This document shows, in pieces, positions 17,818 through 25,428 of a stretch of DNA of 64,000 nt. How positions within the stretch are numbered: position 1 is the stretch's first letter; every line of letters starts with the position of its first letter. Location: positions 36,940 to 100,939 of the forward strand of contig JAMFSR010000031.1 of assembly GCA_026225395.1 (NCBI GenBank), written 5' to 3'. Under the pieces are notes generated by a model. The model made no database searches and was not told where the DNA came from. It worked only from the letters and a program-made list of their open reading frames with translations. Source of the stretch: Granulicella sapmiensis. GTDB lineage: Bacteria; Acidobacteriota; Terriglobia; Terriglobales; Acidobacteriaceae. A program made the position numbers and the translations under genes.

Positions 17818-18408
17818 ATGTCAGAGAAGAAGCAGAATTATCAGAGCAAGGATGTTTGGTCGCGGACTACCAGTGTGCATGGGTATCCGATTGATGAGTT
17901 GCGGTCGGTGTTGCAGAAAAGCATTCGGCGTGGGCGGGTGGAAGAAGCGGCGATTGCGGCGTATGAGTTCTTTGCTTCCGGGCCGGAGTGCGAAGAGGTG
18001 CTTTGGCGGCGGCTGGAGATCATTGCGACAGAAGATGTTGGTTTGGGTATGCCGATGGCGCCTGCGATCATCAACTCGCTGTATGAGCAGGCGGGGCGGA
18101 TGGTAGATGGCGGGGATCGCTGGATCTACTGCGCGCACGCGGTGCGGCTGCTGGCTACGGCACCCAAGGACAATATGTCGATGGAGTTGAGCGGATGGAC
18201 CAAGGAAGTGGTGGAACGCGGTGAGCGCAAGGTGTTGGTGGAAGACTTTATGGTCGACATCCATACGCGGCGCGGCAGTGAGATGGGCCGTGACGTGGCG
18301 CACTGGTGGAATGAGGGTGCGAAGCTGGAGGGCCGGATTCCGGGATATGAGCCGAAGTGGGGCAACTATCTGCGAAAGCTGGCGGGGGCGAAGACGTCCA
18401 ATGAGTAA
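17818..18408 (+). CDS. stand-alone RarA/MgsA C-terminal-domain-like protein
   Basis: A 196-residue soluble protein with no signal peptide. Residues 28-90 resemble the helical C-terminal region of the replication-associated AAA+ ATPase RarA/MgsA: LQKSIRRG (32-39), AYEFFASGPE, LWRRLEIIATEDVG (EDVG at 72-75) and a following AHAVRLLA helix. The AAA+ ATPase module is absent, with no Walker A or B motif. The C-terminal part has a distinctive DIHTRRGSEMGR motif. From memory, small proteins of this type occur in other bacteria as uncharacterised proteins. It sits between two nucleoside hydrolase-like genes, 20 bp after one and overlapping the next by 8 bp, so it is clearly part of the operon. Its role there is unknown; ATG at 17818 follows GAGGAAG. 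Confidence 0.6.
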   Translation: MSEKKQNYQSKDVWSRTTSVHGYPIDELRSVLQKSIRRGRVEEAAIAAYEFFASGPECEEVLWRRLEIIATEDVGLGMPMAPAIINSLYEQAGRMVDGGDRWIYCAHAVRLLATAPKDNMSMELSGWTKEVVERGERKVLVEDFMVDIHTRRGSEMGRDVAHWWNEGAKLEGRIPGYEPKWGNYLRKLAGAKTSNE

Positions 18409-19495
18409 ACTGCTTTGCGCGGTACTACTGCTGGCTGCTTCGGTGGCGGCATCCGCGCAGGGCGCGCGCCGGAAGGTGATTCTCGATCAAGATAGCGTGG
18501 GCCCGGGCGGGTCGAACATGCTGTCGATGCTGCTGGCGTTGCAGTCGCCGGATGTTGAGGTGCTCGGCATCACGGTCGAGAGTGGCGATGGTTGGCAGGA
18601 TGAAGATGTTGCGCATGCGCTGCGAATGCTGGAGCTTGTTGGGCGTACGGATGTGCCGGTGTATCGAGGGTCTACCTATCCTCTGGTGAACTCCATGGAA
18701 TCCATGGAACGCTGGGAGGGGATGTACGGCAAGATCCTTTACAAGGGCGCGTGGATGAAGGAGTGGCTGGAGAACAGCACGCAGGAGCCGCGGCGTTATC
18801 ACGCGCCGGACGTGGTGCCTCCGATGAAGGAAGGCGAGCCGAAAATCAAGGCCGCGGAAGGGACGGCGGCGGAGTTCCTGGTACGCGAGGCGCGGAAGTA
18901 TCCCGGCGAGATCACGATTATGGCGATGGGGCCGTTGACCAATGTGGCGCTGGCTGTGCGGCTGGATGATGCGTTTGCTGCGAACGTGAAGGACTTGTAC
19001 TGGATGGGCGCGAGCTTGAATCCGATGCCGCCTAAGCGGGATGAGTATGCTCTGGAGTATCTGTTCAGTCCGCGCATGAACTTCAACGTGCGATGGGACC
19101 CGGAGGCGGCGAAGATATCGTTGCGTGCGGGTTTCAAGCGGATCGTAATTGTTCCGACCGATGCGACGACCGAGACGAAGTTCACGCCGGAGATGTTGGA
19201 GACGTTGAAGAGGTCTGCATCGCTTGCTGCGAAGTACGCGGTGAAGTATCCGAGTGTGGGAATGCCGCTGTGGGATGAGTTGACGGTGGCGGTGTGGCTT
19301 GATCCGAAGTTGATTGCGAACTCGGAGACGATGTCGCTGGATGTGAATACGGATTCGGGTTCGGCAGGCTATGGGGAGACGTTGACGTGGAGGCCGGGCA
19401 AGGGGCCGGGGTTGGGTGAGCCGGTGGTAGAGGCGGTGCGGACGGTGCATGTGGAGGCGTTCGACGGGATGTTTTTGGCGGGGTTGATGCGGTAG
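18401..19495 (+). CDS. exported nucleoside hydrolase-like protein 3
   Basis: A 364-residue paralogue with signal peptide MSKLLCAVLLLAASVAASAQ. The start ATG at 18401 overlaps the end of the preceding gene by 8 bp; a longer reading frame upstream is only an overlap artefact. The N-terminal motif is LDQDSVGPGGSNM (D29, D31), where the position held by Asp in protein 1 is Asn (N39). Further motifs are VLGITVESGDGW, MGPLTNVALAVRLDD and C-terminal LWDELTVAVWLDP (Trp instead of His before Asp). It is closer to protein 1 than to protein 2. Loss of the third Asp may weaken calcium binding or change specificity. It is the last gene of the operon; a REP-like hairpin follows before the convergent ABC transporter operon. 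Confidence 0.78.
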   Translation: MSKLLCAVLLLAASVAASAQGARRKVILDQDSVGPGGSNMLSMLLALQSPDVEVLGITVESGDGWQDEDVAHALRMLELVGRTDVPVYRGSTYPLVNSMESMERWEGMYGKILYKGAWMKEWLENSTQEPRRYHAPDVVPPMKEGEPKIKAAEGTAAEFLVREARKYPGEITIMAMGPLTNVALAVRLDDAFAANVKDLYWMGASLNPMPPKRDEYALEYLFSPRMNFNVRWDPEAAKISLRAGFKRIVIVPTDATTETKFTPEMLETLKRSASLAAKYAVKYPSVGMPLWDELTVAVWLDPKLIANSETMSLDVNTDSGSAGYGETLTWRPGKGPGLGEPVVEAVRTVHVEAFDGMFLAGLMR

Positions 19496-19560
19496 GACTC
19501 CCAGCTTAAGACAGGACTTGAAAGCCTGGAGCATGTTCGAACGGCTGTAGGCATGGCGGG

Positions 19561-19584
19561 GCCTTCGGCTTCGCTCAGGATGAC
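19561..19584 (-). repeat. dispersed TCATCCTGAGCG-type repeat, copy 1
   Basis: On the minus strand this reads TCATCCTGAGCGAAGC followed by CGAAGG. A close relative, TCATCCTGAGCGCAGCGAAGG, is at 49046-49066. It lies in the convergent gap just before REP copy B. Confidence 0.5.
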
Positions 19585-19605
19585 AGTTTAGTGGTGGGGT
19601 CATGG

Positions 19606-19673
19606 AGAGCGGTCGCGCTTTGCGCGATACCCCATCCTTTCGCAAAGTGCGCGAAAGGATGGGCCACCCGGTC
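19606..19673 (+). repeat. REP-like hairpin repeat, copy B (perfect stem)
   Basis: Between the convergent nucleoside hydrolase and ABC permease genes. A first small hairpin CGCGC-TTT-GCGCG is followed by the main stem CCCATCCTTTCGC, loop AAAGTGC, GCGAAAGGATGGG (13 of 13 pairs), and then the tail CCACCCGG. The upstream part AGAGCGGTCGCGCTTT is shared with copy D inside the lactate permease gene. Confidence 0.75.
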
Positions 19674-19689
19674 GTCGTCGCGCTAGCTG

Positions 19690-20433
19690 CTATGTGAAGC
19701 GAAGACGTACATGTTTTTCCAGGGCGGTGGCGGCTTCGTAGAGAGCGGTTGATAGCAGCATCGCGATGAGGCTGGCGCCGAGGGCGCGGTGCAGGTTGAA
19801 CTCCTGCATGGTGACGGCGAACATGTTGCCGAGGCCGCCGGTCTGCATGAGAAACTCTGCGACTACTGTGACGAGGATGCTGTAGGCGGTGCCTACGCGG
19901 AGAGCCACGGCTAGCTCCGGGATCGCAGCGGGAAGTGCGAGCAGTGTGAGGCGTTTGAAGCGGCCGGCGTGGAGCGTGGCGAAGAACTCTGCCGAGCGGC
20001 GCGGCAGGCGGCGCAGGCCAACGGCGGCGTAGACGAAGCTGGGAAAGAACGTCATGATGCTGACGGTGAGGAGTTCTGTGCGGCTCTGATAGCCGAAGAG
20101 GCGTGCGAGCAGCGGGATGAGGCAGACGATGGGGGTTGCAGTGAGGATGAGTGCGAAGGGCTGCAGCAGGCCGCTGAGGATAGAAGATGTCCAGCAGATG
20201 ATGGCGAGCGCGAGGCCGGTGAGCATGCCGAGTGCGAGGCCGCCGAGGGCGAAGCCGAGCGTCCAGAGCGCGGGGACGAGATAGACCGGCGCGTGGAGGA
20301 TGAGGTCTTTGGCAACGGAGATGGGCGAGACGACGACGATGCTGTTGTAGTTGGTGGTCATCACCCAGGTCTGCCAGAGGATGAGGAGCAGCAGCACGGC
20401 CCAGGATTTTTTGAGGAAACGAAGCGGGTTCAT
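19690..20433 (-). CDS. ABC transporter permease (SsuC/TauC/ThiX type), second of two
   Basis: A 247-residue inner-membrane protein with about six hydrophobic segments, of the binding-protein-dependent permease family used with NMT1/THI5-type binding proteins. The cytoplasmic EAA-like loop is ARFKRLTLLALPAAIPELAVALRVG in broad outline (seen as LPAAIPELAVALRVG). ATG at 20433 overlaps the stop of the upstream permease by 4 bp (ATGA); the in-frame extension to 20595 is discarded because it lies inside the other gene. It is the last gene of the operon that starts near 24.5-25.2 kb. Confidence 0.85.
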   Translation of the reverse strand: MNPLRFLKKSWAVLLLLILWQTWVMTTNYNSIVVVSPISVAKDLILHAPVYLVPALWTLGFALGGLALGMLTGLALAIICWTSSILSGLLQPFALILTATPIVCLIPLLARLFGYQSRTELLTVSIMTFFPSFVYAAVGLRRLPRRSAEFFATLHAGRFKRLTLLALPAAIPELAVALRVGTAYSILVTVVAEFLMQTGGLGNMFAVTMQEFNLHRALGASLIAMLLSTALYEAATALEKHVRLRFT

Positions 20434-21179
20434 GCGCGTCTCCGTTCTACGCTGCGTTCGAGCACGCCGATGAGGCCGTAGGCGGTAAGTGAGATGGTTG
20501 CGACTACGAGGACCGCTGCCCACATCAGCGGGATCTGGAAGTTCTGCATCGTGTTGAGGATGACGATGCCGAGGCCCGTAGGTGCGCCGAACCACTCGCC
20601 GACGACCGCGCCGATCATCGCGGTGGTGACGCCGAGCTTGAGACCGCTGAGCAGCGCGGGGATGGCGGAGGGTGTGTCGAGGTAGCGGAGGCGTTGGAAG
20701 CGGGTGGCTCCGGTGGCGGTGAAGAGCTGGGTGAGGCGGCTATCCGCTGAATGCAGGCCGGAGGTTGCGGCGACGTAGAGGAGGAAGAAGACGGGGATGG
20801 CGGCGAGGAGGATGGGTGTGGCTTGTCTGCCGGCGGTGATGATGAGCACCGGGCCGAGTGCGATGGAGGGAAGTGCGTTGACGACGACGGCGAGACGGTT
20901 GAGGCCGGGGCTTAATGCTGGGAGCAGTTGTGCGGTGAGTGCGGTTAGGCAGCCGAGTGTTGCGCCGAGAAGAAGGCCGAGGCCGGCGGAGGTGCTGGTG
21001 GCTATGGCGGAGCGGAGCAGGAGAGCTCGGCGGAAGTTGACGGTGAAGACGCTTGCTACGTCAGTGAAGGCAGGAAGTGTTTTGCCGCCGAGGTGTCGCT
21101 TGCCTGCGAGTTGCCAGAGCGCGAGCAGCAGCAGGAGGCCGAGGAGGCGGTAGGCGAGTTGTTGGAGGCGGTTGGTCAT
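20430..21179 (-). CDS. ABC transporter permease (SsuC/TauC/ThiX type), first of two
   Basis: A 249-residue polytopic protein. The EAA loop region shows GATRFQRLRYLDTPSAIPAL, followed by GLKLGVTTAMIGAVVGEWFG, the usual pattern for permeases of the nitrate/sulfonate/pyrimidine-precursor import class. Two different permeases in tandem suggest a heterodimeric channel. About 110 bp separate it from the upstream ATPase gene, and that gap holds dispersed-repeat-like sequence. Confidence 0.85.
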   Translation of the reverse strand: MTNRLQQLAYRLLGLLLLLALWQLAGKRHLGGKTLPAFTDVASVFTVNFRRALLLRSAIATSTSAGLGLLLGATLGCLTALTAQLLPALSPGLNRLAVVVNALPSIALGPVLIITAGRQATPILLAAIPVFFLLYVAATSGLHSADSRLTQLFTATGATRFQRLRYLDTPSAIPALLSGLKLGVTTAMIGAVVGEWFGAPTGLGIVILNTMQNFQIPLMWAAVLVVATISLTAYGLIGVLERSVERRRA

Positions 21180-21204
21180 GGTGTTGATATTGTGCGGCGT
21201 TTGG

Positions 21205-21290
21205 CGAAGAGCAACGGCAAGAACGGGAGGAAGCAGGTTCGCTCGCTGCGCTCGGAATGGAAAGCGAAGAAAAGCAAGAGCAACGGCGGA
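21205..21290. repeat. repeat-like spacer between ABC ATPase and permease genes
   Basis: The spacer contains GAAGAGCAACGGCAAGAACG and later AAAGCAAGAGCAACGGCGG, which resemble each other. The second, read on the other strand (GTTGCTCTTGCTTTTCTT), matches GTTGCTCTTGTTTTTCTT at 57263-57280 with one difference. GCTCGCTGCGCTCGG in the middle can fold on itself (CGAGCGCAGCGAGC on the other strand). Confidence 0.4.
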
Positions 21291-22052
21291 TTAGTCAGAG
21301 GGTTCGAGGCTTAGGGTCAGGTTGTCGACGAGGTGGTGGAAGGCTTCGAGGCGCATGGTTTCTACGGTGCGAGGGCGCGGGAAGGGTACGGTGACTTCGC
21401 GGAGGATGCGTCCCGGGCGGCCGCTCATGACGAGCACGCGGTCGGCGAGGAAGATGGCTTCTTCTACGGTGTGGGTGACGAGGATGGTGGTGATGCGCTT
21501 CTGCTGCCAGATACGTTGCAGCTCGAGGTTCATGAAGCGGCGGGTGACGGCGTCGAGCGCGCCGAAGGGTTCGTCGAGGAGAAGGAGTTTGGGGTCGAGG
21601 CAGAGGGCGCGGGCGATCGACGCCCGTTGGCGCATGCCTCCGGAAAGCTGGCTGGGGCGGGCGGTTTCGAAGCCTTTGAGGCCGACGAGTTCGATGAGCC
21701 CGGCGATATGGGCGCGGTCGGGTGTGCGGCCGGCGATTTGGAACGGCAGCTCGAGGTTGGCTTCGACGGTACGCCAGGGGAGTAGGGCGTGTTCTTGAAA
21801 CGCGATGCCCAATTGTTGTTTGGCTTGTAAGTCTTTGGGTGGGAGGCCGTCGACGAGGACTGTACCGGTGGAGGGTTCGTCGAGGCCGGCGACGAGGTGC
21901 AGGATGGTGCTTTTGCCGCAGCCGGAAGGGCCGAGCAGCGCGATGAACTCGCCTTCCGCGATGGTGAGGTCCATGGCGGAGAGTGCGAGCACGCGCTTGT
22001 CGCGGGCGAGGCGGAACTCCTTACTGACGTTGGTGAGCTGAATGGTCGCCAT
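21291..22052 (-). CDS. ABC transporter ATP-binding protein (nitrate/sulfonate/pyrimidine-precursor class)
   Basis: A 253-residue ATPase. Walker A is GPSGCGKST (about 41-49), the signature is LSGGMRQRASIARAL (about 139), Walker B is LLLLDEPFGALD, and the switch histidine region is ILVTHTVEEAIFLADRV. This set is typical of the TauB/SsuB/ThiZ family. Its ATG directly abuts the stop of the amidohydrolase gene (no gap), which supports a joint mRNA and joint function. It energises import of the ligand captured by the NMT1/THI5-like binding protein encoded two genes upstream. Confidence 0.92.
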   Translation of the reverse strand: MATIQLTNVSKEFRLARDKRVLALSAMDLTIAEGEFIALLGPSGCGKSTILHLVAGLDEPSTGTVLVDGLPPKDLQAKQQLGIAFQEHALLPWRTVEANLELPFQIAGRTPDRAHIAGLIELVGLKGFETARPSQLSGGMRQRASIARALCLDPKLLLLDEPFGALDAVTRRFMNLELQRIWQQKRITTILVTHTVEEAIFLADRVLVMSGRPGRILREVTVPFPRPRTVETMRLEAFHHLVDNLTLSLEPSD

Positions 22053-23456
22053 CTAGGCTGCGTCTCCTGGATCGCCGATGGCAAGGTCGAAGCGGCTCAT
22101 GATGGTTTTGTATTGATGGCGGACGCGTTCGCGCATGGGTTCGAGATCGAGCGTTAGGAGCTCGCGGTCTTTCATGACAATGCGACCGTCGATGACGACG
22201 TCGCGGACGTCGCGGCCGACGGCGCTTTCTGCGAGCGTGATGATGGGGTCGTAGTTGGGGAACTGATCGAGGTCGTCAGTGGCGACGAGGACGATGTCGG
22301 CCTTCATGCCGACGGCGAGCTGGCCGATATGTTGTTCGAGTCGTGCGGCGCGGGCTCCGCCGCGGAAGGCCTGCTTGAGCATCTGCTCGTGCGTTACGGG
22401 CGGATCGCAGTGGTAGGGCGTGCCGTTGACGGCTTGCTGGCCGAGGACTGCGCCGTGCATGACCTGGAACATGTCGAGCGAGGCGCGGGTGGCGGCGCCA
22501 TCGGTGCCGAGGCCGACGCGGATGTTGCGGCGCATCATTTCGAGAAGGCGTGGGCGGCCCATGGTGTAGTTGTTCAGCGAGCAGTGGCAAGCGGAGACAT
22601 CGCGTGCGGCGTAGAGGTCGAGCTCGTTGAGTGAGAGCAGAACGGAGTGTGCGGCGTGTACGTGGTGGTCGAGACAGCCGGTCTTTTCGAGGTACTCGGC
22701 GGAGCGCATGGACCAGTTGCGGATGGCGAAGTCGACTTCGTAGGTGCCTTCGGCGAGGTGCGTGTGGATGGGTGTGTCGAGCGCGTGGGAGAGGTCGCGC
22801 ATGCCGAGGCGGAGGGGCTCGGTGTTGACCATGAGCTGACGGAGCGAGAGCCAGGCGTTGACGCGAGGATGGTCTTTCCAGCGGACGACGAGTTCTTCGC
22901 TGCGCCGGAGGGCGTCGGCGGTGTCCATGCGGGAGTGCGCGGGGAGATCGTCGGTGGTGTCCATGGTGGACATGGCGATGCGGCCGCGGATGCCAATATC
23001 GCCGGCGGCGCGGCCCATCTCGTCGGGGAATGGGCCGCCGGCTTCGAGGAAGCAGGTCGTGCCGCTGCGGATCATCGCGGAGTAAGCTGCGATGCCGCTG
23101 GCGTAGACGTCTTCGGGTTCGAGGCCGCTTTCAAACGGGATGAGATAGCGCTGCCACATGGGGCTGCGTAATTCGCCCTTGCGGCGGACTGAGGGCAGCT
23201 TGCCGTGGAGGAACTGCTGCGCGGTGTGGACGTGGCAGTCGATGAAGCCGGGCATGGCGATCATGCCCGAGGCACGGAGGGTTTCGGCTGCGTCGAACTT
23301 GTCGCGGGCTTCGGCGGCGGTGCCGATCCAGACGATGGTGTCGCCGTCGATAGCGATGGCGCCCTGGCGGACGAGGGTGTCGTTGTCGTCGAAGGTGGCG
23401 ATGTCCGCGCCGACGATGAGGAGGCTGATGGTCTGCTTGGCTTGTGCGTCGTTCAT
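22053..23456 (-). CDS. cytosolic amidohydrolase, paralogue of the Tat-exported enzyme
   Basis: A 467-residue amidohydrolase without a signal peptide, colinear with the exported paralogue at 13958-15469. Shared stretches include IPFESGL, SGTTCFLEAGGP, AWLSLRQ, THLAEGTYEVD and RVGLGTDG. Metal and catalytic motifs are DCHVH (H75, H77), HTHLAE, HAAHS and GTDG. The start overlaps the stop of the binding-protein gene (ATGA) and the stop abuts the ATPase start, so it belongs to the import operon. I infer that it processes the imported ligand by deamination or hydrolytic ring attack. The substrate, perhaps a purine, pyrimidine precursor or pterin, cannot be decided here. Confidence 0.85.
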   Translation of the reverse strand: MNDAQAKQTISLLIVGADIATFDDNDTLVRQGAIAIDGDTIVWIGTAAEARDKFDAAETLRASGMIAMPGFIDCHVHTAQQFLHGKLPSVRRKGELRSPMWQRYLIPFESGLEPEDVYASGIAAYSAMIRSGTTCFLEAGGPFPDEMGRAAGDIGIRGRIAMSTMDTTDDLPAHSRMDTADALRRSEELVVRWKDHPRVNAWLSLRQLMVNTEPLRLGMRDLSHALDTPIHTHLAEGTYEVDFAIRNWSMRSAEYLEKTGCLDHHVHAAHSVLLSLNELDLYAARDVSACHCSLNNYTMGRPRLLEMMRRNIRVGLGTDGAATRASLDMFQVMHGAVLGQQAVNGTPYHCDPPVTHEQMLKQAFRGGARAARLEQHIGQLAVGMKADIVLVATDDLDQFPNYDPIITLAESAVGRDVRDVVIDGRIVMKDRELLTLDLEPMRERVRHQYKTIMSRFDLAIGDPGDAA

Positions 23457-24481
23457 GTTGTTTGCGGGGTCCCGGTGGTTGGATTGAGTTCGCGCCAGGC
23501 TTCTTCCAGTACGCTGAGGTCGATGGTATGCGATGGCGGCGGCAGGTTGGTGCGGCCGGTGATGGCGGCGATGTCGTACATCTTGGCGATGCTCTGCTGG
23601 CTGAACCAGAAGGGTATGTCGGTGCCGGGTTCGACTTCCACTTGCAGCTGCAGGCGGTTCAGCGTGGTTTGTTGCGGTAGCTCGAGGCCTAAGTCCGCGC
23701 CGTACTTTTCTACGGCGAGTCGCGGGGCAAGGTTGAGATTGGCGAGGTTGGCCGCGCGTGCACGGAGCAGCGCGTTGAGGAAGCCGACCAGTTGTTTGCG
23801 CTCGCGCTGCAGGAAGCTGCGCTCTACGAAGAGTAGCGACGATGGAATTTTGTAGCCGAGGTCGTAGATGCGGGTGACGAAGAAGTCTTTATCGCGCTTG
23901 AGGCCCATGTTTTCGAGCATGGTGGGCTGGTTGGTGATGTAGCAGAAGTAGGCGTCGCCTTCACCCTGCAGCAGGGCTTCAGGGGAGAAGCCTACGGGGA
24001 TGAGTTTGTAGTCCATGGGAAGGTGATTGATCTTGAAGGTCGCGATGAGCTCGTTGCGTTCGCTCGGGCCCTGGACGAGGAAGCGGCCGCCGACGAGGTC
24101 TGCGGGCTTGTGCATGGGTCGCTTGGGCAGCGTGATGAGGCCGGTGGGCAGGATGGGGAACTGCGCGGCGAGGACGACGAAGTCGTTGCCCTGCATGACG
24201 GCGTCGAGGAACGGGAGCCACTCGGCATCGCCGAAGGTGCTTTGCTCGGAGGCGACGACGACTACGGGTTGTGGCGCGTTGGGGCCGCCGGGAAGGTAGC
24301 TGGCGCGGACGCCTTCCTGCTTGGTGAAGCCCTGATCGAGCGCGATCCAGAGGTTGCCGTATTCGACGTCCGGCAGCCAGCCGAGCGACCAGATGACTTC
24401 ATGGCTCACCGCGCGGCGACAACCGGTGGCTGCGCCGAGCGTGGCGAGTGAGGCGAGTTGCGTGAAGCGGCGGCGATTCAA
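23453..24481 (-). CDS. ABC substrate-binding protein, NMT1/THI5-like
   Basis: A 342-residue protein with a Tat-like start MNRRRFTQLASL followed by a possible but weak lipobox ending at C21 (AATGC), so a periplasmic or lipid-anchored location is likely. The NMT1/THI5 fold is suggested by SLGWLPDVEYGNLWIALDQG near the N-terminus, the GGP...QPV loop, and LVGGRFLV in the middle. Relatives bind hydroxymethylpyrimidine precursors, riboflavin, taurine, nitrate and similar compounds. The start appears to be TTG at 24481; GGAAGG lies further upstream than usual. Being fused in an operon to an amidohydrolase argues for a nitrogen heterocycle as ligand. Confidence 0.82.
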   Translation of the reverse strand: MNRRRFTQLASLATLGAATGCRRAVSHEVIWSLGWLPDVEYGNLWIALDQGFTKQEGVRASYLPGGPNAPQPVVVVASEQSTFGDAEWLPFLDAVMQGNDFVVLAAQFPILPTGLITLPKRPMHKPADLVGGRFLVQGPSERNELIATFKINHLPMDYKLIPVGFSPEALLQGEGDAYFCYITNQPTMLENMGLKRDKDFFVTRIYDLGYKIPSSLLFVERSFLQRERKQLVGFLNALLRARAANLANLNLAPRLAVEKYGADLGLELPQQTTLNRLQLQVEVEPGTDIPFWFSQQSIAKMYDIAAITGRTNLPPPSHTIDLSVLEEAWRELNPTTGTPQTT

Positions 24482-24534
24482 AGTAAAAATTACCTTCCGA
24501 AGGAGCCGAACAATGAGCCGCTATCGCATTGCAT

Positions 24535-25155
24535 TCACTTGATGGCGGGGTTGACGTAGCCGTGCTGGAGTATCTTCTTCGGATCGACGCGCACATCGAG
24601 ATAAGAGATCTCCGCATCGAGGTCTTCCCATCCATGGGGCACGCCGGGAGGGATAACGACCACATCTCCTTCGGACACTTTCTGTCGAACGATGTTGCCA
24701 ACAATCTGCCCGATGCACGATGTCCCGGTTTGGATTTTGTCGGTGTCGCTGTCGGGCGCGGATCGGAAACCATGGAGAATGGTACCGCCTGTGACCAGCG
24801 TCCCGGTACCTTTGAGGATCACGTACATCTCCGTTACATGGTCATGCCAGATGCCGTCGCCCGGTCCAGTACCGCCGCCAGCCGGTGCAGTCGATACCCC
24901 GCAGTTCACTGACTTCGGAGTGCGGCCGGTCGCCGCGGTAGATTTGCCTCTGTTTGCTTCATGCTTCGCGACGGCTATACCCAACTGTCCGCTGCCCGCC
25001 TCGACCACACGTAGCGTTCGATCGATCGATGTCGTCGGCAGGTTCACGCCCTGGTCGATCTGCGCCTTGGTGATGACGGTGACCTTATCCTGCTGCACCT
25101 GTGCCATGGCAGCGTAAGCGACGAATAACGTGCCTGCAAGAAATATTCTGTGCAT
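24535..25155 (-). CDS. exported cupin-domain protein
   Basis: A 206-residue protein with a signal peptide (MHRIFLAGTLFVAYAAMAQ). One cupin barrel is visible: HDHVTEMYVILKGTGTL (first cupin motif, with metal ligands His, His, Glu) and GDVVVIPPGVPHGWED (second motif with His). It lies 53 bp upstream of the binding-protein gene on the same strand and may be the first gene of the import operon. Function is unknown; small secreted cupins may bind a sugar or metal or act as an enzyme on a small ligand. The divergent neighbour is the planctomycete-type cytochrome gene. Confidence 0.7.
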   Translation of the reverse strand: MHRIFLAGTLFVAYAAMAQVQQDKVTVITKAQIDQGVNLPTTSIDRTLRVVEAGSGQLGIAVAKHEANRGKSTAATGRTPKSVNCGVSTAPAGGGTGPGDGIWHDHVTEMYVILKGTGTLVTGGTILHGFRSAPDSDTDKIQTGTSCIGQIVGNIVRQKVSEGDVVVIPPGVPHGWEDLDAEISYLDVRVDPKKILQHGYVNPAIK

Positions 25156-25262
25156 AGATGCCCCGTTTCGATGATGCGCATTTGTGTTATTGATCCTTTT
25201 CTATCACGCAATCGCCCAATACTGGCGCGGTCGGGAAGCAATAGGGAAGAGCGATCAGTTGA

Positions 25263-25280
25263 TCCAATAGAACTATTGGA
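25263..25280. promoter_or_regulatory. 18-bp perfect palindrome between divergent genes
   Basis: TCCAATAGAACTATTGGA, two 8-bp arms around AA. It lies in the 273-bp region between the cupin (ABC operon) gene and the planctomycete-type cytochrome gene. It looks like a dimeric regulator site rather than a terminator, because no U-tract follows. No other copy was seen in the window. Confidence 0.4.
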
Positions 25281-25428
25281 CTTTACAGATCGGGTGTGCT
25301 GAGATGAACGTAGCCTTCATCAGGCTTCTTTCCAATTTGTTGTGGTTGCAGGGTCGTCCGCGGGTTGAGTTGCAAAGGACGAATGCTACATAGGCAGTGC
25401 TGAACTCTCACATCTCTGAGGTCCGGGC

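Noticed and set aside
18221..18400. Upstream extension of nucleoside hydrolase-like protein 3
   Set aside because: The extension lies inside the RarA-C-like gene in another frame; the signal peptide beginning at 18401 shows the true start.
25173..25200. Possible dif-like site (GATGCGCAT followed by TTGTGTTATTGATC)
   Set aside because: The left half resembles a XerC arm, but the spacer and right arm do not fit any dif consensus I know. The skew switch cannot be pinned to this spot.
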